This document shows positions 35,545-43,181 of a DNA stretch of 64,000 nt, piece after piece. This DNA is from Bacillota bacterium (GTDB taxonomy: Bacteria > Bacillota > Dethiobacteria > Dethiobacterales > Dethiobacteraceae): NCBI GenBank assembly GCA_012800795.1, contig JAAZIQ010000009.1:1-64000 (forward strand), written 5' to 3'. Position 1 is the stretch's first letter, and every line of letters begins with the position of its first letter. The translations under genes and the position numbers were made by a program. The notes under the pieces are model-generated. The model searched no databases and had not been told where the DNA came from. It saw nothing but the letters and a program-made list of their open reading frames with translations.

Positions 35545-35601
35545 GCGGTCACTTAAGGTATGGAGACCTGTGATACCTCCTTTACTTCGTATGTAGACCG
35601 C
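35545..35601. other. nested-stem structured element
   Basis: Outer stem GCGGTC/GACCGC (35545-35550/35596-35601) encloses an inner stem AGGTAT/ATACCT (35556-35561/35573-35578). On the minus strand the outer stem is followed by TTTTAATATTT. It may be a small structured RNA downstream of the feo operon. No known RNA family is recognised. Confidence 0.4.
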
Positions 35602-35628
35602 CTAACTGTATTCTAAAGACAATGTATT

Positions 35629-35670
35629 GAACCCAAAAAGGATTCCCAATCGAGAAGCCTTTTTGGGTTC
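35629..35670. terminator. hairpin at the end of the feo operon
   Basis: Perfect 13-bp inverted repeat GAACCCAAAAAGG/CCTTTTTGGGTTC, 33 nt past the stop of the Cys-rich feo gene. There is no long T-run after it, so termination may be imperfect or it may protect the 3' end. Confidence 0.6.
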
Positions 35671-35702
35671 TTCTGCATAACTGCAATTGCAATTTATCGC
35701 AG

Positions 35703-35855
35703 CTATATTTTAGAGTAATGACATTTTTCCTTTTCGGCACAACTGCAGCCACTGCTGCAGCAGAAACTTTCACCTTTAGCGCTTTTTATAAACATTTTGA
35801 CAATTATAAGTGCAGCAGCACCAAAAATGAGGATGCCCAAAATCCAATCGATCAT
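35703..35855 (-). CDS. FeoB-associated Cys-rich membrane protein
   Basis: 50 residues read from the sequence: one N-terminal membrane helix (IDWILGILIFGAAALIIVKMF) and a Cys-rich cytosolic tail (FCCSSGCSCAEKEKCHY, five cysteines). This is the FeoB-associated Cys-rich protein found after feoB in many Firmicutes, proposed to act like FeoC in iron handling. AAGGAGG lies before ATG 35855. It is 33 nt downstream of feoB in the same operon. Confidence 0.9.
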   Translation of the reverse strand: MIDWILGILIFGAAALIIVKMFIKSAKGESFCCSSGCSCAEKEKCHYSKI

Positions 35856-35888
35856 CTGCAGTTTACCTCCTTGTGTTCTTTTTATCCA

Positions 35889-37940
35889 TCAACTAAACCC
35901 CAAAATACTGCCCACCTGAAAAATAAGAAAGGCTACTAACCAGGCCATAAGCGTCTGATATCCTACTGCAAACAATGCCCATTTCCAGGAATTCATCTCT
36001 CTTTTGATTGCCCCAAAAGCAGCAATACATGGCATATATAAAAGTGTAAAAGCCATAAAAGCATACGCTTTAAGCGGTGTAAAGTATGTTTGTAGAGCAG
36101 CAATCAATTCCATAGAACCTTCTGCCACTTCTCCAACAGCCAGAAGAATTCCAAAAGTAGCGACAACCACCTCTTTGGCCAATAAACCTGATAAAATTGC
36201 CACAGCCGCGCGCCAATCACCAAAACCCAATGGAGCAAAAATGGGTGCAATTGCCTTGCCAATAACACCTAAAATACTTCCGGCAGGGTCTTCCACCATT
36301 TGAAAAGAGAAGTTAAAAGACTGAAGGAACCAAATAAGAACGGCAGCGGCAAAAATCACAGTGCCGGCTTTAGTAATAAAATCTTTGCTTCTATCCCACA
36401 TATGAATCATCAAGTTTTTAAAAGTAGGAACACGATAAGGAGGCAGCTCCATCACAAAGGGCGATGATTCACCTTTAAAAACAGTTTTTTTCAACAAAAA
36501 ACCGGAAAAGATTGCCACCAGTATGCCAAGCAAGTAAATGGAGAAAACCACCCGGCTTTGTTTTGCTACAAAGAAAGCCGCTGCAAACAAGGCATAAACA
36601 GGTAATTTAGCACCACAAGACATAAAAGGTGTTAGAATGATTGTCAGCCGGCGGTCTTTTTCATCTTCCAGTGTTCTGGTAGCCATTACAGCCGGGACAC
36701 TGCAGCCAAAACCCAACAGCATTGGTATAAAAGACTTGCCGCTTAATCCCAGTTTTCTAAAAAAATAATCCATGATGAAAGCGGCACGAGCCATATAGCC
36801 GCTATCTTCCAAAATAGCAAGGAAGAAAAAGAGAATTATAATTTGAGGGATATAGATAAGTACGCTGCCTACTCCGCCAACAATACCGTCAACAATCAGG
36901 CTTTGGAGCCAATCGGCTGCACCGGCAGCTTCCAGCCATGCGGAAAGCTGTCCAACCACCGTTTCACTAAAAAAGACTTCAATATATTCTACCGCAAATG
37001 TGCCCACCGTTCCAAAAGTTAGCTTAAACACTATATACATTATGGCAAAAAATAAGGGAATGGCCAAAAAACGGTTTGTAACTATGAGGTCAATTTTATC
37101 TGAGACAGTCATGGAATCACTTGGTCTTTTTCTTTTGACTGTCCTGCTGACAACTTGAGAGATATATCTGTACCTCTCATCGGCTAAGATTGATTCAACA
37201 TCATTGTCATATTCTTTTTCCAGTCTTTCACGGTAGGGTTTTATAGCCTCCAGAAGAGCTTCCGAAGCATTAATCCTAGCAATTACTTTTTCGTCGCTTT
37301 CCAATAACTTTAAAACCATCCATCTGGAGTTGAAATCTGCGCCCTTGATTTGAGAAGTTAGTATTTTCTCTGTTTCCTCTATACATTTTTCGATCATTTC
37401 CGTGAAAATAGCCGGTGACGGCGGCTTTATTAATGTGCCGGCTGAGGCAGCTTTTGCCACTTGAAGGGCTTTCTGTATCAATTCATTAATGCCCTTGCCT
37501 TTGGTTGCAACTGTAGGTACAAAAGCTATTCCCATAGTTTGTTCCAGGGCTTGGATGTCAATCCTATCGCCTTTGGCTTCAATTTCATCCATCATGTTTA
37601 GAGCAACAACCATGGGCAAACCAAACTCCATCAACTGGGTTGTAAGGTAAAGATTTCTTTCAAGGTTAGTGGCATCAACTATATTAATTATCACATCGGG
37701 TTTTTCGTCAAGGAGGTAATCCCTAGCAATGACTTCTTCTAAACTATAGGGAGATAAAGAATATATGCCCGGGAGATCAACTATTTTAACATCTTCTTTT
37801 AATTTTTTTACCCTACCTTCTTTTTTTTCCACCGTAACACCCGGCCAGTTGCCAACATACTGGGTACTTCCGGTAAGCTCATTGAAAAGACATGTTTTTC
37901 CGCTATTGGGGTTTCCCACTAGAGCAAACTTTAACGACAT
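35889..37940 (-). CDS. feoB: ferrous iron transport protein B
   Basis: 683 residues. N-terminal G-protein domain: G1 GNPNSGKTC, G3 DLPGIYSLSPYS, G4 NMMDE, then the helical switch-linked domain and a membrane part with two Gate repeats and Cys-bearing motifs (LLGFGCSVPAVMATRT and MSCGAKLPVY). It imports Fe(II). Part of the dtxR-feoA-feoB-Cys-rich cluster; feoA stops 71 nt before its start. Confidence 0.96.
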   Translation of the reverse strand: MSLKFALVGNPNSGKTCLFNELTGSTQYVGNWPGVTVEKKEGRVKKLKEDVKIVDLPGIYSLSPYSLEEVIARDYLLDEKPDVIINIVDATNLERNLYLTTQLMEFGLPMVVALNMMDEIEAKGDRIDIQALEQTMGIAFVPTVATKGKGINELIQKALQVAKAASAGTLIKPPSPAIFTEMIEKCIEETEKILTSQIKGADFNSRWMVLKLLESDEKVIARINASEALLEAIKPYRERLEKEYDNDVESILADERYRYISQVVSRTVKRKRPSDSMTVSDKIDLIVTNRFLAIPLFFAIMYIVFKLTFGTVGTFAVEYIEVFFSETVVGQLSAWLEAAGAADWLQSLIVDGIVGGVGSVLIYIPQIIILFFFLAILEDSGYMARAAFIMDYFFRKLGLSGKSFIPMLLGFGCSVPAVMATRTLEDEKDRRLTIILTPFMSCGAKLPVYALFAAAFFVAKQSRVVFSIYLLGILVAIFSGFLLKKTVFKGESSPFVMELPPYRVPTFKNLMIHMWDRSKDFITKAGTVIFAAAVLIWFLQSFNFSFQMVEDPAGSILGVIGKAIAPIFAPLGFGDWRAAVAILSGLLAKEVVVATFGILLAVGEVAEGSMELIAALQTYFTPLKAYAFMAFTLLYMPCIAAFGAIKREMNSWKWALFAVGYQTLMAWLVAFLIFQVGSILGFS

Positions 37941-38011
37941 CTGCTACAATCTCCTTTTGTTTAATAGAATACTTAAATAAGTAAATGATAGAGTAATGAG
38001 TTGGCTTTAGG

Positions 38012-38236
38012 TTATTCTACGAGGATTTTTTTTGCATCCGCTCTTCTAAAAGCAAGCTCATATCCCCTTATATTAACTTCAATGGGATCCCCCAGGGGGG
38101 CTGCTTTGCGCATCAATACTTCAACTCCACTGGTTACTCCCATCTCCATCAGCTTTCGTTTCACTAATCCTTTGCCTAAAATTTTTTTAATAATTCCTTT
38201 TTCGCCAGGCTTTAATTCATTTAAAGTTTTTTGCAT
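38012..38236 (-). CDS. feoA: ferrous iron transport protein A
   Basis: 74-residue SH3-like protein: LNELKPGEKGIIKKILGKGLVKRKLMEMGVTSGVEVLMRKAAPLGDPIEVNIRGYELAFRRADA covers the entire FeoA domain (only parts quoted as positions 4-70 are diagnostic). It assists FeoB. The start follows AGGAGTAAT. A palindromic operator lies 35-54 nt upstream. Confidence 0.95.
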   Translation of the reverse strand: MQKTLNELKPGEKGIIKKILGKGLVKRKLMEMGVTSGVEVLMRKAAPLGDPIEVNIRGYELAFRRADAKKILVE

Positions 38237-38267
38237 AGCTATTACTCCTTTCAGGCGCTAGATTGGC

Positions 38268-38299
38268 ATTATGTTAGACAAGACTAACATTATTTTCAA
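38268..38299 (-). promoter_or_regulatory. feo promoter with DtxR-type operator
   Basis: On the minus strand TTGAAA (38299-38294), 17 nt, TAACAT (38276-38271). ATGTTAG-ACAAGA-CTAACAT (38271-38290, 7-bp perfect arms, extending to 9 of 10) covers the spacer and -10. That is where a metal-loaded DtxR-family repressor would block polymerase. The regulator gene lies directly upstream. Confidence 0.7.
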
Positions 38300-38335
38300 A
38301 AAAAAGCTCATATGCTTTTATAATTAATCAAGAAT

Positions 38336-38731
38336 TCATTTTTCTGCTTCTTGAGCCTTTTCCATATACTCTTCAATTTTTTTCAATGTCGTTGGACTTA
38401 CGACATGTTCCATTAAGCAAGCATCTTCGTCTGCCGTCTGGTAATCAACACCCAACACATCAATCAAAAACCTTCTTATCATGCTGTGACGGTGTCGAAT
38501 TTCTAAGGCATGTTTTTTCCCGGCACTTGTGAGCTCAATGGGGCCATAGCTTTCCTGCTGCACTAAACCCATATTCTTTAATTTATTTATCGTGATGGTA
38601 ACAGTTGACTTTGCAATATTCATTTTGTCAGCAATATCGGTTACTCTGGTCCCATTTTCTTTTTCCTCAAGCTCAAGTATTACCTCAAGATAATCCTCCA
38701 AAGCAGGAGTTAAATTAATAGTCTCTACCAA
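38336..38731 (-). CDS. DtxR/MntR family metal-dependent regulator
   Basis: 131 residues: winged helix (LTPALEDYLEVILELEE, TDIADKMNIAKSTVTITINKL) and a dimerisation/metal domain. C105-E108-H109 (CLMEH) corresponds to the C-x-x-E-H ligands of the iron-sensing DtxR/IdeR group rather than the Glu found in MntR. No C-terminal SH3 domain. Adjacent to feoAB, so it is probably the Fe(II)-sensing repressor of that operon. Confidence 0.9.
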   Translation of the reverse strand: MVETINLTPALEDYLEVILELEEKENGTRVTDIADKMNIAKSTVTITINKLKNMGLVQQESYGPIELTSAGKKHALEIRHRHSMIRRFLIDVLGVDYQTADEDACLMEHVVSPTTLKKIEEYMEKAQEAEK

Positions 38732-38912
38732 TTCTTCACCTACCTAAAAATGTTTTAGCAGTCTAACTTTTCATAAAAATAATATCTCAAGTTATTATGA
38801 TCTGTCAATACTAAATTTCTAAAAAAAAATCAGAAACCCCTTTGCCTTTTGTCGGCACCTTTTTGACCCTCTACAACTATGATACAATAGGGTTATATAT
38901 TGGGGTGATTGT

Positions 38913-39101
38913 ATGGGATGCCTGCTGTGGCTAATTTTGTTTGTCTTATGCTGGCCGCTGGCTTTAATATTTTTGTTCCTATATCCAATTGTTTGGCTGC
39001 TTTTACTGCCATTTAGATTGTTTGGCTTTGCGGTGGGTCTCATTCTTGAATTTATCTGGCGGGTAGTTACATTACCATTAAAACTATTAAGGCTGCTCTA
39101 A
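38913..39101 (+). CDS. 62-residue hydrophobic membrane protein
   Basis: Nearly all hydrophobic: MGCLLWLILFVLCWPLALIF, then two more Leu/Trp/Phe-rich segments and an Arg/Lys-bearing C-terminus (RVVTLPLKLLRLL). GGGGTGAT lies ~7 nt before the ATG, and a terminator follows the stop at once, which supports a real gene. Convergent with acsB. Function unknown. Confidence 0.6.
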   Translation: MGCLLWLILFVLCWPLALIFLFLYPIVWLLLLPFRLFGFAVGLILEFIWRVVTLPLKLLRLL

Positions 39102-39105
39102 CATG

Positions 39106-39141
39106 CAAAAAAATGCCCGGCTTTTTAAACCGGGCATTTTA
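39106..39141. terminator. terminator shared with acsB
   Basis: AAAATGCCCGG (39110-39120) and CCGGGCATTTT (39130-39140) form a perfect 11-bp stem with flanking A and T runs; serves the small membrane gene and acsB, which converge. Confidence 0.8.
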
Positions 39142-39143
39142 TC

Positions 39144-41270
39144 TTACATAATCGGATCCAAGCCTAAAGCAGGATGTTCTTTTTCGGTGAGGAATTTTAG
39201 CACTTCATCTATATTTGTAGAGATAGTTTCATCACAAATCATATCGGCAAAGTTATCAATGCCATATAGCTCTTTTGCTGTTTTATTTAATTTATCTGCC
39301 ACTTCATCTTTTAATTCTTTCGGCATCCAAACTATTCTCGCTATGCCACCCTCGGCCTTCATGAACTTTTTCGAGGCGATAAAGTGCCTACCGTGTCCCA
39401 TAAAACCTGGGGTCTGCACTCCGCCACCAGTCATAGAAGCCAATTGACCAAAAGTCATGCCTACGGGTGTTTCCTGCGAGTATTCCCTGTTTACAATAAT
39501 GACACCATTTGCTTCGGGGAAAATACTGCAGATGCACTCAAAACAGCCGCATGAAGTCATGGGGTCTTCCAAAATACTGTAGAGAGCGACACGGGAAACT
39601 TTACCCTGAGAAGCTTTATCAACAGCTTTGTTTACTTCTGCCCAAACACCTCTTACTTCATCTTCAAGTCCTTCTTTGGGCACATCCTGGCAAGGACCGC
39701 TTGGATTTAACTCTTTGGTAGCTTTAGCATCCAGCCAGCTAACAGCACCGCAAAGACCTAATCTCTCCGGTGTAACAATACAAACATGTGCAGGTGCAAA
39801 GGATTGACACAAGGTGCAGGAGTAGAATGTATCTACACTTTCGTCGGTTAAAGACGCCAGTCTTTCATCACGTGCATTATATCTGGGGATGGCTACTGAT
39901 TTTTCCAGTTCAAGTACTTTTTCCTTATCAGTTATAATAGTGACCTGACATTTATCAATTACCGAACCAAACTCATCAAGCATCATATGATAGAGAACTT
40001 CACCGAAATGCTTCAACCTTAAACCTTTGGCATAAGCATCTTTACTAATGCGCACCCAGGCAAGATTCCTTTGCCCTATATGCATAACTCCTTCAATGTA
40101 GTTAAGGTAGTAATGTATTTTTCTTTCTAAAACCGGCTCAAAGTCCAGCTCCATATTTTTTCCTGCCACATCGACTATGACGGCCAAGGGCAGATAAACC
40201 GGAGGCTCCAGAGCATCGATGTCGGGGCCAATCAGCTCAATTTTATGATCTTCAACCTCATCCAGCTCTCTCATGCGCACCAGTTCCCAGGCTTTACTTC
40301 TCTTGCTACCAAATTCAGCATAAACGACATCTTTTCTGATTCTTTCTCCTTCGAAGGCTGCTGCGAAAGCCACAGGAATGGGAATTTCAGTTACTTTGAT
40401 TTTTATATTTCTGGCATCAAGCGAAGTTTTTACTGTCTTTTGGTGATTTTTTTCTGTAATTAGTGCGCCTGGAACTTCCGGCACATCAACATCGGCAATG
40501 ACCGGAAAACCTAAAGCTATGGCTCCAGCCCCTGCGGATACTACCACTTCATTAAGCGGGCCAAAGGTATTAACAAAAGCCGGAATTCTCTCCTTGGTAT
40601 AAGTAAGCAGACCTGATAAATCACCGGCTTTAATGGCTCCAAAGATAAAAGCTGCCCGTACGGCCACGGATACAACATGGATAACCGCAGTAACATCATG
40701 GCCTACCGGAATTACCCTGAATTCCAACCCCACTTTAACATCGGAAGCCAAAACTTGATCAATGACATTACCTACCAAAAAGGTAAGAATGCCTTTGGAC
40801 TGATAATCTTTTACTATAGTAGTAAGGCTATCAGTGTCATCTGCTTCACCAATCAAAACGGCAATACCGGGGATATCCCCTGAGACCAGCGGTACACCCA
40901 ATGATCTTATAACAGCATCGGGAATGAAACCAATACCTGCTTCTTCTTCATAGGGATTGTCAGCAAGTGCATATTTTACCGCTTCAATTATCTCAGCCGA
41001 AACAGCTGTTGCCAATCCAGCATTTAAAGCCTTATCCAATTCCTCTTCTTCTACAATCAGGCTACGTACAACATTTAGAGCAGACTGCAGTTGTTCTAAT
41101 GTTGTTATTTTTTCCCCTGTAGCACCATAAATAATAGGCAATGCATACGCAGTGTCAGGAAAAGCAACTTTTTGTTCTTTGCCCTTTGCTGCTATAGCAT
41201 CATTAACGGCTTTTTCCGCCAAAGCCAAAGCAGCGTTAGACCCTGCAAAAATGGTCTTGAATAAATTCAC
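39144..41270 (-). CDS. acsB: acetyl-CoA synthase (CODH/ACS beta subunit)
   Basis: Joins CO, a methyl group from the corrinoid Fe-S protein and CoA to make acetyl-CoA at the Ni-Ni-[4Fe-4S] A-cluster. 708 residues, near the 729 of Moorella AcsB, with the N-terminal CODH-contact domain present. C485, C488, C497 and C507 match the cluster-ligand spacing of Moorella (506, 509, 518, 528), and C574-G-C576 matches C595-G-C597, all shifted by 21. The start is GTG, 7 nt after AAGGAGG. No CODH (acsA), corrinoid protein (acsCD) or methyltransferase (acsE) gene lies nearby in this window, which is unusual. Confidence 0.96.
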   Translation of the reverse strand: MNLFKTIFAGSNAALALAEKAVNDAIAAKGKEQKVAFPDTAYALPIIYGATGEKITTLEQLQSALNVVRSLIVEEEELDKALNAGLATAVSAEIIEAVKYALADNPYEEEAGIGFIPDAVIRSLGVPLVSGDIPGIAVLIGEADDTDSLTTIVKDYQSKGILTFLVGNVIDQVLASDVKVGLEFRVIPVGHDVTAVIHVVSVAVRAAFIFGAIKAGDLSGLLTYTKERIPAFVNTFGPLNEVVVSAGAGAIALGFPVIADVDVPEVPGALITEKNHQKTVKTSLDARNIKIKVTEIPIPVAFAAAFEGERIRKDVVYAEFGSKRSKAWELVRMRELDEVEDHKIELIGPDIDALEPPVYLPLAVIVDVAGKNMELDFEPVLERKIHYYLNYIEGVMHIGQRNLAWVRISKDAYAKGLRLKHFGEVLYHMMLDEFGSVIDKCQVTIITDKEKVLELEKSVAIPRYNARDERLASLTDESVDTFYSCTLCQSFAPAHVCIVTPERLGLCGAVSWLDAKATKELNPSGPCQDVPKEGLEDEVRGVWAEVNKAVDKASQGKVSRVALYSILEDPMTSCGCFECICSIFPEANGVIIVNREYSQETPVGMTFGQLASMTGGGVQTPGFMGHGRHFIASKKFMKAEGGIARIVWMPKELKDEVADKLNKTAKELYGIDNFADMICDETISTNIDEVLKFLTEKEHPALGLDPIM

Positions 41271-41602
41271 AGCTATTCCTCCTTAAGTATTATTTTCAAA
41301 ATTACTACGTAAAGAAAAACGCATAGAAACCAATTAGATTGCTCTTGTCCCGTTTTTCACATGCCTGAAGTTAACAACTATACGCGCGTTTTTTTTGGTT
41401 ATAGGTTTAATATATAGTTCGACAATTTAAACTTACTTCCCTGCCTCGCAATAAATTATATTCAGCAGAATGAAGATTCAATTAGATGCATTAAAACTAT
41501 TTTGCTGTTCCAAAAGTAGTAACCGAAAGATATATTTCAACATAATATATGTTGAAAGCATACACGCAATACTAATTTTGCGGAGGGAGGGAACAGATAA
41601 TA
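41271..41602. promoter_or_regulatory. divergent acsB/Cys-rich intergenic region with palindrome
   Basis: 332 nt between two divergent genes. TTCAACATA-ATA-TATGTTGAA (41536-41556) is a perfect 9-bp inverted repeat 46 nt ahead of the plus-strand gene. ACGCGCGT followed by eight T lies near 41382-41397. No further gene is visible. Confidence 0.5.
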
Positions 41603-41962
41603 ATGAGATGCGGTAAATTTAAACACGACTTTAAGTGCGGCATAGAAAAGGGTAAGGATAAAATCGTTAAAGTTGATCATGCCAAGTGTGATTGCTGCAA
41701 AGAGTTTTTGCGTTATTATGAAAGAGATGAGGCAATCAGAGTTTGGGTAAGGCAGGTTGTAAACAATACACCTGCTGACCAGCCCCCGTTTGGCCTTGAT
41801 GGCAGCGGAGTTTTCCGCATCAAGAAAATTGGCTGCGACTGCATTGTCTTAATCATGCTTAACCCAGAAGAAGGCTACAGCCCCTGGCGCGAGTATGTCG
41901 TAAAATGTAAAGATATTGTTGCCATGCGTGGAGGCCCCATTCAAACTAATTTAGTACCCTAA
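41603..41962 (+). CDS. Cys-rich hypothetical protein
   Basis: 119 residues, no signal peptide or membrane segment. Cysteines cluster at C3, C12 and C29/C31/C32 (KCDCC), with a later CDC pair and one near residue 102. The core FRIKKIGCDCIVLIMLN is beta-like. The layout loosely recalls CotY/CotZ spore coat proteins, but I cannot claim homology. GGAGGGAGG precedes the ATG. It has a palindrome upstream and a strong terminator behind. Divergent from acsB. Confidence 0.6.
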   Translation: MRCGKFKHDFKCGIEKGKDKIVKVDHAKCDCCKEFLRYYERDEAIRVWVRQVVNNTPADQPPFGLDGSGVFRIKKIGCDCIVLIMLNPEEGYSPWREYVVKCKDIVAMRGGPIQTNLVP

Positions 41963-41988
41963 ATATCATAAATCCTGTTTAATTTAAT

Positions 41989-42024
41989 AAAGAGGCTGCA
42001 GCGAAAATTCGCTGCAGCCTCTTT
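41989..42024. terminator. bidirectional terminator
   Basis: Perfect 16-bp inverted repeat, AAAGAGGCTGCAGCGA with its complement around an AAAT loop, between the Cys-rich gene and rubrerythrin. Confidence 0.85.
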
Positions 42025-42027
42025 GTC

Positions 42028-42618
42028 CTAATATGGTTCAGTAAAAATCTCAAAATGTGCCTGAGGATGAATGCAGGCCGGACACTCTTCAGGAGCAGTT
42101 GTACCCTCATGAAGATAGCCGCAATTACCGCACTTCCAGATGACAGGCTTATCTTTTTTAAAGACGGTTCCATTTTCTAAATTTGCTAACAGCTTCCGGA
42201 AGCGTTCCTCATGCCCTTTTTCAGATACGGCAATACTTCTAAAGGCTGCGGCTATTTCCGGGAATCCCTCTTCCTCAGCAATTTCAGCAAATGCCGGATA
42301 AAGGTCATCCCATTCCTCATTTTCCCCTTCGGCCGCCGCCCTTAAATTGGTACGTGTATCTCCTTGGGCGACAGGATAACTTGCATTAATTTCTATCTTG
42401 CTGGGCAGCTCGTCCAAACCTGCCAACAAAAACTTAAAAAATCTCTTAGCATGTTCTTTTTCATGTTCTGCTGTTTCATTAAAAATGTTTCTAATTTGCT
42501 TATAACCTTCCTTGTCCGCAACCGAGGCATAATAATTATAACGGTTACGGGCTTGAGCTTCGCCTGCGAATGCCCTAAGTAGATTTTCAGCTGTTTTTGT
42601 TCCAGTTAAACTTTTCAT
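42028..42618 (-). CDS. rbr: rubrerythrin
   Basis: 196-residue NADH-linked peroxidase component of anaerobes. Ferritin-like di-iron domain with [18 protein letters not shown] and EKGHEERF ligands, and a C-terminal rubredoxin domain (KCGNCGY ... ECPACIHP). Start at ATG 42618 ([13 protein letters not shown]) after AAGGAGG; codons upstream belong to perR. It overlaps perR by 32 nt and is surely co-transcribed with it. Confidence 0.96.
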   Translation of the reverse strand: MKSLTGTKTAENLLRAFAGEAQARNRYNYYASVADKEGYKQIRNIFNETAEHEKEHAKRFFKFLLAGLDELPSKIEINASYPVAQGDTRTNLRAAAEGENEEWDDLYPAFAEIAEEEGFPEIAAAFRSIAVSEKGHEERFRKLLANLENGTVFKKDKPVIWKCGNCGYLHEGTTAPEECPACIHPQAHFEIFTEPY

Positions 42619-43045
42619 TGTTTTCCTCCTTCTGCTGGCACTCCGGGCAGAGGCCATAATAATAATATCTTTTTTCCTTTATCATAAAATCATTAAGTTC
42701 TTCCTTCTCTTCCAGCCTAGGAACATGGAAAAAATCATATATTTGTTTACAAGACAAGCACTGAAAATGGCCGTGCTCCTCTATATTGGCATCATAACGT
42801 GTCTCTTTTTCATCAATATTAACTGATTTGACAAGATTTAAACGCAAAAACAATGATAAAGCATTATAAACAGATGTTTTTGAAAGTGTGAGAATTTCTT
42901 TCTGCAGTTCCTGATATATTTCATCGGCAGTTGGATGGGTAGGATTTTTCAATAAAAAAGTTAAAACTTTAAGCCTAATTGGTGATGGTTTTATCCCTTT
43001 TTCTAACAGCATCTTCGCTGCTTTTTCAGAATAAATCAAGGCCAT
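42587..43045 (-). CDS. perR: Fur family peroxide regulator (PerR-like)
   Basis: 152 residues: winged helix ([37 protein letters not shown]) and metal domain. Structural zinc cysteines CLSC and CPEC are present. The regulatory site keeps the PerR type, with RYD, HGH and YDF giving His/Asp ligands, including Asp where Fur has Glu. It controls rubrerythrin, which follows in the same transcript, and very likely itself through the upstream palindrome. Confidence 0.88.
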   Translation of the reverse strand: MALIYSEKAAKMLLEKGIKPSPIRLKVLTFLLKNPTHPTADEIYQELQKEILTLSKTSVYNALSLFLRLNLVKSVNIDEKETRYDANIEEHGHFQCLSCKQIYDFFHVPRLEEKEELNDFMIKEKRYYYYGLCPECQQKEENNEKFNWNKNS

Positions 43046-43073
43046 GACCCGCTTTTTGTAATAATTTCATTTT

Positions 43074-43120
43074 TGTAATGATTACAGTGATAGTATAACA
43101 TACTTATTTTATTTTTGCAA
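43074..43120 (-). promoter_or_regulatory. perR promoter and PerR/Fur-type operator
   Basis: On the minus strand TTGCAA (43120-43115), 17 nt, TATACT (43097-43092). TGTAAT-G-ATTACA (43074-43086), a perfect palindrome of the 7-1-7 Fur/PerR class core, begins 5 nt after the -10, on the transcription start. Autorepression is the natural reading. Confidence 0.75.
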
Positions 43121-43181
43121 GGGGATAAAAGCATTGCGATTCCTCACACTAATAAAAATTTGCCAATATGCAATTTTTATA

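Noticed and set aside
35582-35939. Longer frames overlapping the Cys-rich Feo gene on both strands
   Set aside because: Frames at 35582-35773 (minus) and 35718-35939 (plus) have no ribosome sites and odd composition; the 50-codon FeoB-associated frame explains the region.
41382-41397. ACGCGCGT plus T-run considered as a terminator
   Set aside because: The palindrome is too short to form a hairpin with a loop, and no gene ends near it on the plus strand.
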